A stretch of 64,000 nucleotides of DNA from assembly GCA_963767285.1 (NCBI GenBank), contig CAVYDJ010000001.1:62001-126000 (forward strand), given 5' to 3'. The DNA comes from WHSW01 sp963767285 (GTDB lineage Bacteria; Actinomycetota; Thermoleophilia; Solirubrobacterales; 70-9). This document shows positions 50,265 to 59,366 of the stretch, in pieces; within the stretch, counting starts at the first letter, position 1, and each line of letters begins with the position of its first letter. The notes beneath the pieces were generated by a model that was not told the DNA's origin, did no database searches, and saw only the letters and a program-made list of their open reading frames with translations. The position numbers and the translations under genes are program-made.

Positions 50265-50951
50265 TCAGTGAAGCTTCGCCGTGGACGTGCGCTTGGCGGC
50301 GTTGCCGGCGGCGTCGGCGGCGATCAGCGTCAGCTCGAGGTCGACCTTGCGCGCGTCGCGCAGCAGGCTCTGGCCCTTCGACGTCAGCTTCGCGGTCATG
50401 CGGCTCGTGCCGGAGCTGAGGCTCGCCCGGCCCTTGGCGACCTTCGTCCCGTCGGCGGCGGCCACGGGCCTGACCGTCGCCGGCTCGTCGAGCTCTATCT
50501 GCATGCTGAGCCTCCCGGCGTCGAGGACCTTCGAGATGCTCTTGTCGAGCACCTTGACCGAGACCTTCGGAGCCTTCATGTCGTGGCCGCCGTGACCCCC
50601 ACCGCCACCCGAGCCGCCCCCGCCGACCGTGAGCGTGCCGACCATGTACGGGTGGACCGAGCAGATGTAGTCGTAGGTGCCCGCCGCCAGCGAGTCGGCG
50701 CCGGTCACCGGCACCTCTCTTCCGACGCCCACGGTCTCGGAAGCGAAGAGGCCAGGCTCCGTTGACGTCACGTCGTGGGGCGCGACATCCGGGTTGAGGA
50801 AGGTCAGCTTCTCACCCGGTTCGATGGTCACATCCGGGTTCACGTAGCCCGACGACAGCGGGGCGGCGATCACCCGCTGGTCGGCATATGCCGCGGGAGC
50901 GGCGACGAGCGCCGCGACGATCGCGGTGAACGCTGCGACCGTGGCCCTCAC
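50265..50951 (-). CDS. secreted cupredoxin with Gly/His linker and C-terminal beta module
   Basis: 228 residues from GTG 50951, whose GTGA overlaps the stop of the upstream gene. The open frame reaching 51839 is antisense shadow. Signal peptide VRATVAAFTAIVAALVAAPA. Cupredoxin domain to ~residue 105 with copper ligands in APHDVT (His) and YICSVHPYM (Cys-His-Met). A linker GGGGSGGGGGHGGHDM follows, then an Ig-like module (LTSKGQSLLRDARKVDLELT, AADAAGNAAKRT) similar to other secreted tails here. Likely an extracellular electron carrier or copper-binding protein working with the upstream copper protein. Confidence 0.88.
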   Translation of the reverse strand: MRATVAAFTAIVAALVAAPAAYADQRVIAAPLSSGYVNPDVTIEPGEKLTFLNPDVAPHDVTSTEPGLFASETVGVGREVPVTGADSLAAGTYDYICSVHPYMVGTLTVGGGGSGGGGGHGGHDMKAPKVSVKVLDKSISKVLDAGRLSMQIELDEPATVRPVAAADGTKVAKGRASLSSGTSRMTAKLTSKGQSLLRDARKVDLELTLIAADAAGNAAKRTSTAKLH

Positions 50952-52651
50952 TTCTTCGGCACCACCTCGAACGCCCCGCGCATCCAGGCATGAATGCGAC
51001 AGAAGTAGGCGTACTTGCCCGGCTTCAGGTCGGGCGGCGTCTTGGCCACCGGGTTCGGGCTGCCGCCCGAGATCAGGTCGAAACCGAGGGTCCCCGAGTC
51101 CCAGATTCCGTCGGCATGGGGGTAGTTGGCCAGGTACGGCCCGTTGCAGGGCCACGGGCACGTGGTCACCGTGTGGCGGATGTTGAGGAACTGGTCCGCG
51201 TTCAGGAACGTCAGGGAGCTGCCCTCCGGCACCGCCGGCGGCAGGCCGGCGGTCCCGGACAGGGCCCGGTCGCCGGGCTGGTACTGGAAGTTCGCGATCG
51301 TCACCTGGTCCGTGGGCGGTCCGGTCGCCGGCTCTTCCATCGGTTTCTCGCACGGTGGGCGCCCGTACCGCCGGCCGCAGACGTGGTCGGTCGAGTTCAT
51401 GCTCCACGCCCGGTTCCGCACCCCGTCCGTGACGTCGACCCTCTTGTTGCCCTTCAGCTTGGCCGTCGGCCCGACCAGGTACGGCTTGCAGCGGCCCTTC
51501 GGGGGTTGGGCGGTGTCGATGTAGGTGCCCTCGTGGGCCATCGCCTCGTACCAGGCGTGCTTCTTGTTCTCGTAGTGGCTCGAGATCCGGATCCGGTCGC
51601 CGACGTGGATCGGCGCCCGCCAGGCCGGGTTGGTGACCTCGGTCTGGTAATCCTCGGTGAACTTGACGCCGTGGTGCCAGACCACGTCGGAGTCGAGCAG
51701 CAGGGTGCCGCCGTAGCCCTGTCCGTCGTCGGCGCAGGGTTTCTCCTCGGAGCCGTAGTTCTCGACGGTCATCCCCAGGCCGCCCGGGTGCACGTGGGAG
51801 CCGGTGCCGATCATCGTGCCGTCGACGGTCGAGGTCCACTCGATCACGCCGCGCTTGTCGTCCTCGGCGGTCTCGTAGGTGCCGTCCTTGCTCTTCTTGT
51901 CACGCGGGACGTCGAAGGTGCGCCCGAAGAGGATGCCCAGCACGTCGTGATACGGCCGCGGCCCGAGCTCGTTCAGCTGCTCCAGCGTGCCGTGGATAAA
52001 GGTCACGTCCAGGACGATGTAGACCTCCAGCGGCGCCGAGGTCTTGTTGTGCAGCATGTAGATCATCGGCTGGGGCTCTGTGGGCCCGATGTAGCCGCCG
52101 TAGATCGGCCCGTTCGGATCGGCGGCCGAGCGCTCGTCGAAGTTGGCCTTGGTCTCTTCGTCGCCGTTGCCGAAGAACCAGTCGGTTGCCCCGTAGGTGT
52201 AGTTGTCGTTCTGGCTCCCGGGGTTCAGGCTGAACCAGTGGGCGTGGTGGATGTGCGCCTCCTGGTGCCCCGGCTCCGTACCGTCGACGACGCGGCGCAT
52301 GCCGGGTTCGACCTGGGTGATCATCCCGCTCTGCACTGGCAGGGTCAGGTCGACGCGGTTCGCGTCCCAGCCCGGCGGCACTTCGTAGGGGCCGTAGTAG
52401 AACTTCAGCGTCTCCTTCGTGCCCGGAGGCTTGGGGAGGTACTGGCTGCCCCGATCGATGACCGGATCGAGCGGGTTGTAGGGCTCGGCGGGCGGCATGG
52501 TTCCGCCGCCTTCATGGCCGCCCCCTTCATGGCCTCCGCCTCCGCCGCCGTGGTCCTGGGCGAGCGCCCCGGTCACGCCGATGCCAACAACGGATGTCAC
52601 AACGACCGCGGACAACGCCACGGCCAGCCTTGTGCCCTTCGGCCCCATCAC
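50948..52651 (-). CDS. secreted copper protein: His-rich beta domain plus C-terminal cupredoxin
   Basis: 567 residues. Signal peptide (RLAVALSAVVVTSVVGIGVT), a Gly/His-rich start (HGGGGGGHEGGGHEGGG), then a long domain (~70-430) with clustered His (HIHHAHWFSLNPG, GTGSHVHPGG, VVWHHGVKF) resembling the copper-binding halves of PHM/dopamine-hydroxylase-type folds. The C-terminal ~150 residues are a cupredoxin with His in IRHTVTTCPW and YFCRIHAWMRGAF (Cys-His-Met). Together these suggest a multi-copper oxidoreductase or copper-storage protein outside the cell. The family is not firmly identified. Co-transcribed with the cupredoxin downstream (4-bp overlap). Confidence 0.82.
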   Translation of the reverse strand: MMGPKGTRLAVALSAVVVTSVVGIGVTGALAQDHGGGGGGHEGGGHEGGGTMPPAEPYNPLDPVIDRGSQYLPKPPGTKETLKFYYGPYEVPPGWDANRVDLTLPVQSGMITQVEPGMRRVVDGTEPGHQEAHIHHAHWFSLNPGSQNDNYTYGATDWFFGNGDEETKANFDERSAADPNGPIYGGYIGPTEPQPMIYMLHNKTSAPLEVYIVLDVTFIHGTLEQLNELGPRPYHDVLGILFGRTFDVPRDKKSKDGTYETAEDDKRGVIEWTSTVDGTMIGTGSHVHPGGLGMTVENYGSEEKPCADDGQGYGGTLLLDSDVVWHHGVKFTEDYQTEVTNPAWRAPIHVGDRIRISSHYENKKHAWYEAMAHEGTYIDTAQPPKGRCKPYLVGPTAKLKGNKRVDVTDGVRNRAWSMNSTDHVCGRRYGRPPCEKPMEEPATGPPTDQVTIANFQYQPGDRALSGTAGLPPAVPEGSSLTFLNADQFLNIRHTVTTCPWPCNGPYLANYPHADGIWDSGTLGFDLISGGSPNPVAKTPPDLKPGKYAYFCRIHAWMRGAFEVVPKK

Positions 52652-52737
52652 CTCTATGAACCCTTTCCCCTGAAACCCCGGTGCGCGGTACGAGCACCTT
52701 CAGTGGCCGACTATAAACACAAAACTGGCTGGCTGGC

Positions 52738-53808
52738 TCAGTTCCCCCAGCGGAAGCCGGTTTCCGACGGCACCGGGTCCATCGGGCTGTTCGGCATGCC
52801 GCCGGGGACGGCCGGATCGTTGTAGCCGGAGGGGGCAACGTCGTTGGGGGTGGTGGCGTGAAAGAGCGATGCCAGGTACTGGATCTGGCCCCGGCCGCAC
52901 ATCTGCTCGCCCTGACCGCCGCCGTAGATTGCGATCCCGTTCGCGTCGCAGTGCTCGTAGATCTCGAGCAGCTCGCGCAGCGAGCCGAACCGCGACGGCT
53001 TCGAGTTGATCGCCTTCCGTGCCATCTCCTTGACGTCGGCGAGCGAGTGCAGGGGCGCGTCCCACGTCACGCGGTCGGCGTGGGGCTCGAGCGCCCCCCG
53101 CGCGGCGTCCGGCTCGAGGTCGGGATCCTCCAGGTAGGCGTCCGGGAACTTCTCCGCGACCGCGCGATAGAGCTCGGGGTCGGTCTTCACGTCGACCGGG
53201 GTGCCGCGGTAATGGCCCTTGAGGTCGAGGACGCGAACCGGTGCGAGCTCGGCGATCTCGTCGATCAGTGCCTGGTCCCAGTCGTTTTCCGGATCGAGCT
53301 TGAACTCCAGCGTGGGGTACTTCTCCAGCCGCTTGCGGATTGCCCCGGTCGAGGACTTGTCGGCGTGGTCGCCGAAGCTGCCGAGCCGGGTCGAGCAGAC
53401 GAAGCGCAGCGGCCGCGGGTCGCGCTCGACCACCTCCCAGAGCGCCAGCCCGTTCTGGCGCAGAGCCAGGTCGAGCGCCGCCGACTCATATGCCCAGCGC
53501 CGGTAGTGGCGCGACGCGTCCATCGCCGGCGGCGCGCCACTGAACAGGTCGAGCTCGCCGAGCAACTCGCAAACGTCCCCGAGCGTCTCGCGACCGGTCA
53601 GGTCCAGCACCGGACCTGCATCGCGGTGGGCGATGTGATCGAGGACGTCATAGACGACGTCCTCGCCGATCCCCTCCTGACCGTCGCCGTGCAGGTGGAC
53701 GACGGTCGAGGGCCGGGTGAAGTCGCCGTACTCGCGATCGTGGTCGGAGAGCTCGTAGCTGGAGATCCGGATCGGCAACTCGGCGAGGCGGTTGTACGCG
53801 GTGCTCAC
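52738..53808 (-). CDS. enolase-superfamily (mandelate-racemase-like) protein
   Basis: 356 residues. Pattern of an enolase-superfamily barrel: N-terminal capping domain (STVVHLHGDGQEGIGEDV), YESAALDLALRQNGLALWE, metal-ligand strands VRVLDLKGHYRG (Asp) and DAYLEDPDLEPD (Glu/Asp), and SRFGSLRELLEIYEHCDANG near the C-terminus. The usual KxK general-base motif is not obvious (KLDPENDWD occupies that strand), so the reaction is uncertain. No signal peptide. It follows the flavodoxin-like gene by 33 bp on the same strand. Confidence 0.82.
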   Translation of the reverse strand: MSTAYNRLAELPIRISSYELSDHDREYGDFTRPSTVVHLHGDGQEGIGEDVVYDVLDHIAHRDAGPVLDLTGRETLGDVCELLGELDLFSGAPPAMDASRHYRRWAYESAALDLALRQNGLALWEVVERDPRPLRFVCSTRLGSFGDHADKSSTGAIRKRLEKYPTLEFKLDPENDWDQALIDEIAELAPVRVLDLKGHYRGTPVDVKTDPELYRAVAEKFPDAYLEDPDLEPDAARGALEPHADRVTWDAPLHSLADVKEMARKAINSKPSRFGSLRELLEIYEHCDANGIAIYGGGQGEQMCGRGQIQYLASLFHATTPNDVAPSGYNDPAVPGGMPNSPMDPVPSETGFRWGN

Positions 53809-53841
53809 GCAGGAGAACCTAGCGACCGCGCGCTCGCAGCC

Positions 53842-54555
53842 TCAGGCCCTGTGCTCGGGATTCGGGAAGTCGGAGCGACAGCCGGCGTCCCAGTCCTTGC
53901 GGTTGTTGCCGTGCGAGGGGATCCCGCCCGCGTCCTTGAGCATCCGCGCCAGGTGCAGCATGTTCCAGGTCGCGAAGGTGGTGTTGCGGTTGGTGAAGTC
54001 GTTCTCGGGGCCGCCGGAGCCCTCGTCGAGGTACGACGGCCCCGGGCCCGCCTCCCCGATCCAGCCGGCGTCGGCCTGCGGCGGGATCACATAGCCGAGG
54101 TGCTGGAGCGAGTACAGCGTGTTCATCGCGCAGTGCTTGACCCCGTCCTCGTTTCCGGTGACGAAGCAGCCGCCGACGCGCCCGTAGTAGGCGTACTGGC
54201 CGGCGTCGTTGAGCAGGTGCGAGTTGCCGTACAGGCGCTCGATGATCTGCGTGGCGACCGACGTCTTCTCGCCGAGCCAGATCGCCATCCCGAGCACGAG
54301 GATGTCCGCCGCCATCACGCGCTCGAAGATCGCCGGCCACTCGTCGACGTCCCAGCCGTGCTCGGTCATGTCCGGCCAGACGCCCGTCGCGATCTCATGG
54401 TCGATCGCCCGGATCTGGTCGACCTCGACCCCGTTGGCCTGCATGATCGCGATCGACTTGTCCATCAGGCCCTGCGTGTTGGACACCTCCGGGCTGCGCT
54501 TGAGCGTGCAGTTGATGTACATGGCCTTCAGGTCCGAGTAGTCGGTCGCGCTCAC
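53842..54555 (-). CDS. NADPH-dependent FMN-reductase/flavodoxin-fold protein
   Basis: 237 residues from GTG 54555, supported by AAGGAGC 9 nt upstream. Flavodoxin-like fold: AMYINCTLKRSPEVSNTQGL (phosphate loop), LVLGMAIWLGEKTSVATQII and GRVGGCFVTGNEDGVKHCAM, as in the NAD(P)H-dependent FMN reductase group. The long C-terminal region is rich in Asp/Asn. Cytoplasmic flavin-dependent reduction is likely; the substrate is unknown. Sits between the enolase-like gene and the polyamine-type operon on the same strand. Confidence 0.9.
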   Translation of the reverse strand: MSATDYSDLKAMYINCTLKRSPEVSNTQGLMDKSIAIMQANGVEVDQIRAIDHEIATGVWPDMTEHGWDVDEWPAIFERVMAADILVLGMAIWLGEKTSVATQIIERLYGNSHLLNDAGQYAYYGRVGGCFVTGNEDGVKHCAMNTLYSLQHLGYVIPPQADAGWIGEAGPGPSYLDEGSGGPENDFTNRNTTFATWNMLHLARMLKDAGGIPSHGNNRKDWDAGCRSDFPNPEHRA

Positions 54556-54611
54556 TCTTTCGCTCCTTCGAATTGGGGGATCGGGCAAGAGTCGCGCATG
54601 AGACCGCAGCG

Positions 54612-55859
54612 TTACGTGTTGTCTCGTTCGAGCGCCAGCGTCGCGAGCTCGGCGTAGGTCTCAATCGCGACCGCGAGGTCGGCCTCGTCGGTGTCCTCCT
54701 CGGGCGCGTGGCTGATCCCGCCCTTGGAGGGGGCGAAGAGCATCGCCGCCGGCAGCACGCGGGCGACCTCGGCCGCGTCGTGGAGCGCGCCGCTGGCCAA
54801 GCTCGCAGGCTTGCCGGCCACCTCCTCGCAGGCCCGGCGGGCGGCGAACACGAGCCCGGCGTCGAACGGGATCGGCTCGATCCGCCACAGCGGCGTCTCG
54901 GTGAGCTCGCAGTGGCGGCGCTCTACCGACGCCGACGCCGCGGTCCGCGCCGCTTCCAGCATCCGCGCCAGCGGCTCGGCCTCCGGATGGCGAAGGTCGA
55001 CGGAGAGCGTCGCCCGGCCCGCGACCGCGGTCGGGATCCCGGGCTCGAAGACCAGGGCGCCGGTCGTCGCCACCCCGCCCTCGGCGGCCGGGATGCGCTC
55101 GATCTCGAGCGCCGTCTCGGCCGCCGCCAGGCCGGCGTCGCGGCGGACGTCCATCGGTGTCGTCCCGGCGTGCGAGGCCTGACCGCCGAAGGTGAATCGC
55201 AGTCGCTCGACCCCGGCGCATCCGGTGACCGCCGCGGCGCGCAGCCCCTCGGCCTCCATCCTCGGTCCCTGCTCGATGTGGAGCTCGAGGTATGCCCCGA
55301 TCCCGTCGCGCCGTGTCGCGCACTCACCGGCGCGATCGAGCTCGACGTCGTTCTCCGCCAGCACTTCCGCGATCGACCGGCCCTCCGCGTCGCGGAGGTC
55401 GGCGAGCTGCGCCGGATCCAGCGTGCCCGCGAACGCCGAGCTGCCGAACAGGCTGCGGCCGAAGCGGGCCCCCTCCTCGTCGGCCCAGTCGACCAGGACC
55501 AGCGGGTGCGGCGGGACGACGCCGGCCTGCGCCCAGGAGCGCAGGACGCCGATCCCGGCCATCACCCCGAGCGGACCGTCGAGCCAGCCGCCCGACGGGA
55601 CCGAGTCGACGTGCGAGCCGAGGGCCAGCGCCGGCGCCCCGGTCTCGGCGCCCTCGAGCCGCGCCCAGAGGTTGCCCGCCTCGTCCACCTCGGGAGTGAT
55701 CCCGAGCTCGCCCAGCAACTCGCCCAGGAACTCGCGCGCCTCGCGCCAGACCGGCGACCAGCAGACCCGCTGGGCGCCCGACTCGTCGGAGGTGCGGCCG
55801 GCGAGCTCGCGCAGGTCGGCGATGACCCGCGCCGCGTCGATCGCCGGCGCGGCCGTCAT
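54612..55859 (-). CDS. M20-family N-carbamoyl-amino-acid/allantoate-type amidohydrolase
   Basis: 415 residues from ATG 55859 (TGATG junction with the upstream gene); the longer open frame to 56729 is antisense shadow. M20 metal sites: ALGSHVDSVPSGG (His-Asp), WADEEGARFG (Glu-Glu), ELHIEQGP (His) and SGALHDAAEVARV (His); GGQASHAGTTPM marks the dimerisation/lid domain. The subfamily hydrolyses N-carbamoyl or ureido groups (allantoate, N-carbamoyl-L-amino acids, ureidoglycine). In this operon it could convert N-carbamoylputrescine to putrescine, a step usually done by the nitrilase-type AguB; this assignment is inferred from context. Confidence 0.9.
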   Translation of the reverse strand: MTAAPAIDAARVIADLRELAGRTSDESGAQRVCWSPVWREAREFLGELLGELGITPEVDEAGNLWARLEGAETGAPALALGSHVDSVPSGGWLDGPLGVMAGIGVLRSWAQAGVVPPHPLVLVDWADEEGARFGRSLFGSSAFAGTLDPAQLADLRDAEGRSIAEVLAENDVELDRAGECATRRDGIGAYLELHIEQGPRMEAEGLRAAAVTGCAGVERLRFTFGGQASHAGTTPMDVRRDAGLAAAETALEIERIPAAEGGVATTGALVFEPGIPTAVAGRATLSVDLRHPEAEPLARMLEAARTAASASVERRHCELTETPLWRIEPIPFDAGLVFAARRACEEVAGKPASLASGALHDAAEVARVLPAAMLFAPSKGGISHAPEEDTDEADLAVAIETYAELATLALERDNT

Positions 55860-56719
55860 CAGCCGGTCCGGTCGCGGCGCAGGGCCTGGGCCAGGCAGTG
55901 GGCGCCGCCGCCGCCGGCGGTGAACATCGACAGGTCGGGGTCGAAGACCTCGAGCCCGAGTGACCGCATCTGGTCGTTGAGCTTCGCGGACCCCGCGGTC
56001 GAGATCACCCGCTCCTCGCCGAGCGAGATCGCGTTGACGCCGAGCTTGAAGGCGTCGGCGGTCGAGACCTCGAGGATCTCGAACCCCTTGCCGCGCAGCC
56101 ACGCGGTCAGCCCGCCCGAGGCGGACTCGACGCAGACGGCGGCGAGCTTGGGCGCCAGGATCGAGACCAGGACGTCGATGTGGACGAACTGGCCCGGAAT
56201 CGGCTCGATCCGGACCTCCCACCCGAGCTCCTCCATCCAGCCGGCCAGCTGGCGGGCGGCGCCGACCTCGGTCCGCTCCTCGCCGTTGCCGATCAGCATC
56301 ACCCCGGGCTCGACGATGAGCACGTCGCCGCCCTCGATCGACCCGGCGGTGATCATCCGCCAGATCGGGATGTCGGCGCCGCTGTAGAAGCGGACCACGG
56401 GCGCGTACTCGCCGCGGCGCCAGCTCTGCTTGAGCTGGGTCACGACCGCCCCCTCGGGCGTGCCGACGCTCGAGTCGCGGGCGAACACCTGGTAGGGCAG
56501 CGCGGCGTCGGGCTCCAGCCGGTGGACCGTCACCCCGGCGGCCTCGTAGATCGAGACCAGCTCGCGATGCTGGGCCTGCGCGAGCTCGGCGTCGAATGTG
56601 GCCCCGCTCTCCAAGGTCGCCTTCGAGATCGCGCTGGTCGGCAGCCACCTGAAGTTCTCCGGTGGCCCGAGCAGCACGTCCCTGAGGACGCCGTACTCCG
56701 AGTCGACACCCCAGGTCAT
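55859..56719 (-). CDS. amidinotransferase-fold hydrolase (DDAH/arginine-deiminase-like)
   Basis: 286 residues. Guanidine-modifying superfamily residues: VFARDSSVG (Asp), IEGGDVLI (Glu/Asp), QFVHIDV (catalytic His) and GGGAHCLAQ (catalytic Cys). Overall closest in look to dimethylarginine dimethylaminohydrolase and arginine-deiminase-like proteins, not to classical agmatine deiminase. Between an arginine decarboxylase and a carbamoyl hydrolase, agmatine deimination to N-carbamoylputrescine is a reasonable role; hydrolysis of arginine or methylarginine to citrulline is the alternative. Confidence 0.9.
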   Translation of the reverse strand: MTWGVDSEYGVLRDVLLGPPENFRWLPTSAISKATLESGATFDAELAQAQHRELVSIYEAAGVTVHRLEPDAALPYQVFARDSSVGTPEGAVVTQLKQSWRRGEYAPVVRFYSGADIPIWRMITAGSIEGGDVLIVEPGVMLIGNGEERTEVGAARQLAGWMEELGWEVRIEPIPGQFVHIDVLVSILAPKLAAVCVESASGGLTAWLRGKGFEILEVSTADAFKLGVNAISLGEERVISTAGSAKLNDQMRSLGLEVFDPDLSMFTAGGGGAHCLAQALRRDRTG

Positions 56720-56777
56720 CAGACCCCACCGCGCACGCCCGGAGGCGAAGCCGAGGACGTGGCGCGAGTTATTCCCG

Positions 56778-58250
56778 TCATTCGGAGACCACCCGGATCG
56801 TCTGCAGCGTCCGGTCGCTCGCGCCGCGCACGAGGCCGCCGTGGGCGACGCTGTCGGCGATGTACTCGAGCGTCGGCCTGGTCAGCACCTCGCCGGGGAG
56901 GACGTTCGGGACGCCCGGGGGATAGGCGGCGAGCGACTCGGCGACGATCCGCCCCTCGGCCTCTGAGAACGGGACGACCTCCTGCCCGCCGAGGAAGGCC
57001 TCGCGCGGTGACAGCACGGTCGGGCCCCACGGCGGGGGCTCGGCGAACGGCGGCAGCGGCTCTGCCTCCTCCTCGCCGATCCGCGCGGCGGCGTGCTCGA
57101 GCGCCTCGACCAGGCGCTCGCCGGTGAGCTCGGCCCGCTCGCCGATCCCGAACACCGCCACGACCACGTTCTCCGCGAACAGCTCGAGGTTGATGTCGTC
57201 GTCGTCGAGCATCAGCCGGGCGACCCGGTGGCCCGTCGTCTTCAGCCCGCGAACGTCGACCACCAGCCGGGTCGGGTCGTAGGCGAAGACGCCACCGCGG
57301 CCGACGATCCGCTCGTCGAGCACGTCGAGGCCGGGGACCGTCCGGATCCGCTCGCGCAACCGGGCGAGGGAGGCGACGGTTTCGGCGAGCAGCTCCTCGC
57401 CGTGGACGGCGGCCTGGCGGCGGGTCGCGTCCAGCGACGCGGTGAGCAGCGCGTTCGGGCTCGTCGACTCGACCAGGGTCACGGACCGGTCGACGATCCG
57501 GTCGTCGATGCGGTCGCCGCAGTCGCCGACGTGCAGGATCGCCGATTGCGTGATGGATCCCGCGATCTTGTGCGTGGAGGACAGGACGACGTCGGCTCCG
57601 CACGAGAGCGCCGAGTCGGGAAGCGCCGACGAGAAGCGCAGGTGCGCCCCCCAGGCCTCGTCGACGACCAGCGGCACCTCGCGCGCGTGCGCGACCTCCG
57701 CAAGCCCGGCGACGTCGGCGACCGCCCCGAAGTAGGTGGGGGAGACGACGATCGCCGCCACCGCCTCGGGCTCGGCGTCGAGCGCCGTCGCGAGCGCTTC
57801 TGGTGTCAGGCAGTGGGCGACGCCGAGCTCGGGGTCGAGCTCCGGCGCGACGAAGCTCGGTCGCAGCCCGGAGAGCACGAAGCCGTCGATCGTCGACGAG
57901 TGGACGTTGCGCTGCACGACGACGCGCTCGCCCCGATGCGCCAGCGCCAGGCAGATCGCGTGGTTGCCGCCGGAGCCGCCGTTGACCAGGAACCAGCTGC
58001 GCCGAGCGCCCCAGGCCTCGGCGGCCAGACGCTGGGCGAGCTGGAACGGGGTGTCGTCCGGGTCCGGTCCGACGTCGATCCCCTCGATCCCCGCCGGGAC
58101 ATCCAGCCGCAGGGCCGCCTCGCCGATGGCCTCGCGCAGGGCCGGGTCGGCGCCCGGGCCGCCCTTGTGACCGGGGACGTGGAAGCGGCCCGGGTCGCGA
58201 TCGGCGTAGGCGACGAGGGCGTCGAGGTACGGGGTCGCGTCCTGCTCCAC
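56778..58250 (-). CDS. PLP-dependent Orn/Lys/Arg decarboxylase, probable arginine decarboxylase
   Basis: 490 residues, the short fold-I (SpeA2/CadA-like) form. GRFHVPGHKGG at the N-terminus, VNGGSGGNHAICLAL, VDEAWGAHLRFS (Asp for the pyridine N) and the PLP-lysine motif SSTHKIAGSITQSA. The C-terminal domain has LPGEVLTRPTLEYI. Members decarboxylate arginine, lysine or ornithine; the operon context (guanidino hydrolase, carbamoyl hydrolase) favours arginine to agmatine. First gene of the operon; 58 bp separate it from the next. Confidence 0.9.
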   Translation of the reverse strand: MEQDATPYLDALVAYADRDPGRFHVPGHKGGPGADPALREAIGEAALRLDVPAGIEGIDVGPDPDDTPFQLAQRLAAEAWGARRSWFLVNGGSGGNHAICLALAHRGERVVVQRNVHSSTIDGFVLSGLRPSFVAPELDPELGVAHCLTPEALATALDAEPEAVAAIVVSPTYFGAVADVAGLAEVAHAREVPLVVDEAWGAHLRFSSALPDSALSCGADVVLSSTHKIAGSITQSAILHVGDCGDRIDDRIVDRSVTLVESTSPNALLTASLDATRRQAAVHGEELLAETVASLARLRERIRTVPGLDVLDERIVGRGGVFAYDPTRLVVDVRGLKTTGHRVARLMLDDDDINLELFAENVVVAVFGIGERAELTGERLVEALEHAAARIGEEEAEPLPPFAEPPPWGPTVLSPREAFLGGQEVVPFSEAEGRIVAESLAAYPPGVPNVLPGEVLTRPTLEYIADSVAHGGLVRGASDRTLQTIRVVSE

Positions 58251-58260
58251 GCAGGGGACG

Positions 58261-59314
58261 TTAGCCCCGGTTCAGGGAACGCGGGTGATCAGGCGCCGCG
58301 GCAGGCCGCGCTCCTGCGGGAGTGTCCCCGATCAGCACCCACCGAACACGCCGCCCGCGAACTCCGACCCACGCCTCTTTGCGCGCCCTGCTCGCTATCA
58401 GTACGTGGCCCACCGTCGGTATCCGCACCCAGCCGGTGATGTCAAGCAGCCTCCGTGCCCGCCGGACGCGATCGCCCCGTGCCACGCCGTTCATCGACTG
58501 GCCGCGGCCGGACGTGAGGATCGCCGTGGCGACCTCCTTGGAGCTGAACGCCACACGCAGCTCGCCTTTACCCACCAAGCACCAAGCGTCGAGGTTCTTC
58601 CGGGCATACGTAGGAGGACCGAGCCTGGCGCGAACGCGGTCACGACTGTCGCCCAGCCGCGCCCGCCCGACCCGCTTGCCGCGGATCCCGCCGCCGGGGT
58701 CGATGCAGCCCTGCTCCTCCGGGCGGTCGCCGTAGACCTGGTTGCGCTCCTCGGGTGTGTCGACCTTCGCGGCGCAGCTCGGATCCGGGCCGCTGTCCAG
58801 CAGCACCTCGACCCCCCCGCCGCCGTTCTCGTCGAAGTACGGCTGATAGGCCTCGGGGACGAACGGCGTCGCGCTCTGCGGCTGGCCGCCGATCCGGTAG
58901 TTGCGGACGCTGACCCCGCCGACGCCCCGGGCGCGGTCGAACCAGTAGTCGCCGTCCCAATGCCACAGCTCGGGCTCGGCGCCCTGCTGGATCGAACCGG
59001 TCCAGTGATCGCGCTGGAAGTAGAAGCACTTGGTCCCAGCCGCGGCAACGCGCGCCGGCTCCTGGGCGGTGAAGTCGACGATCCCGAAGTCGGTGATGTT
59101 CTGGCTCGTCTTGTCGAACTCGACGCAGAGCGGGTCCGCCTCGGGGTGCGGGTACTCGGTGCCGGTGCCGAGCTGCTGGAGCTCGCATTCGAACGGGATC
59201 TGGCCGTCGTAGGGGCCGACGACGCCGGACGGCGATTGCGCCTGAGCGCCCGCTCGCGAGCAGCAGCGAGGCCGCCGCGCAGAGACCGAAAGTCGTCGAG
59301 CGAATCCCCAACAC
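58261..59314 (-). pseudogene. secreted protein of unknown function, frameshifted after the signal peptide
   Basis: GTG 59314 starts a signal peptide (RSTTFGLCAAASLLLASG), but the mature protein lies in another frame. From ~59255 the second frame reads QSPSGVVGPYDGQIPFECEL, then CVEFDKTSQNITDFGIVDF, then CFYFQRDHWTGSIQQGAE without a stop to the TAA at 58263-58261. A single-base change near 59250-59265 (in CGAGCGGGCGCTCAGG) would join signal and mature parts. The mature chain (~325 residues) has about seven Cys and a basic Arg-rich C-terminus. No family recognised. It is divergent from the Tat-subunit/GMC pair, so it may belong to that system. Confidence 0.7.
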
Positions 59315-59366
59315 CCCGCCTGAAACTACCGGCGCACCTTGGCCAGGGCGCCAGTACTTTGACCGC

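Noticed and set aside
50990..54657. Long plus-strand frames (611 and 599 residues) opposite the copper, enolase-like and flavodoxin genes
   Set aside because: Val/Arg/Asp-biased shadows without domains; minus-strand genes have clear motifs and ribosome-binding sites.
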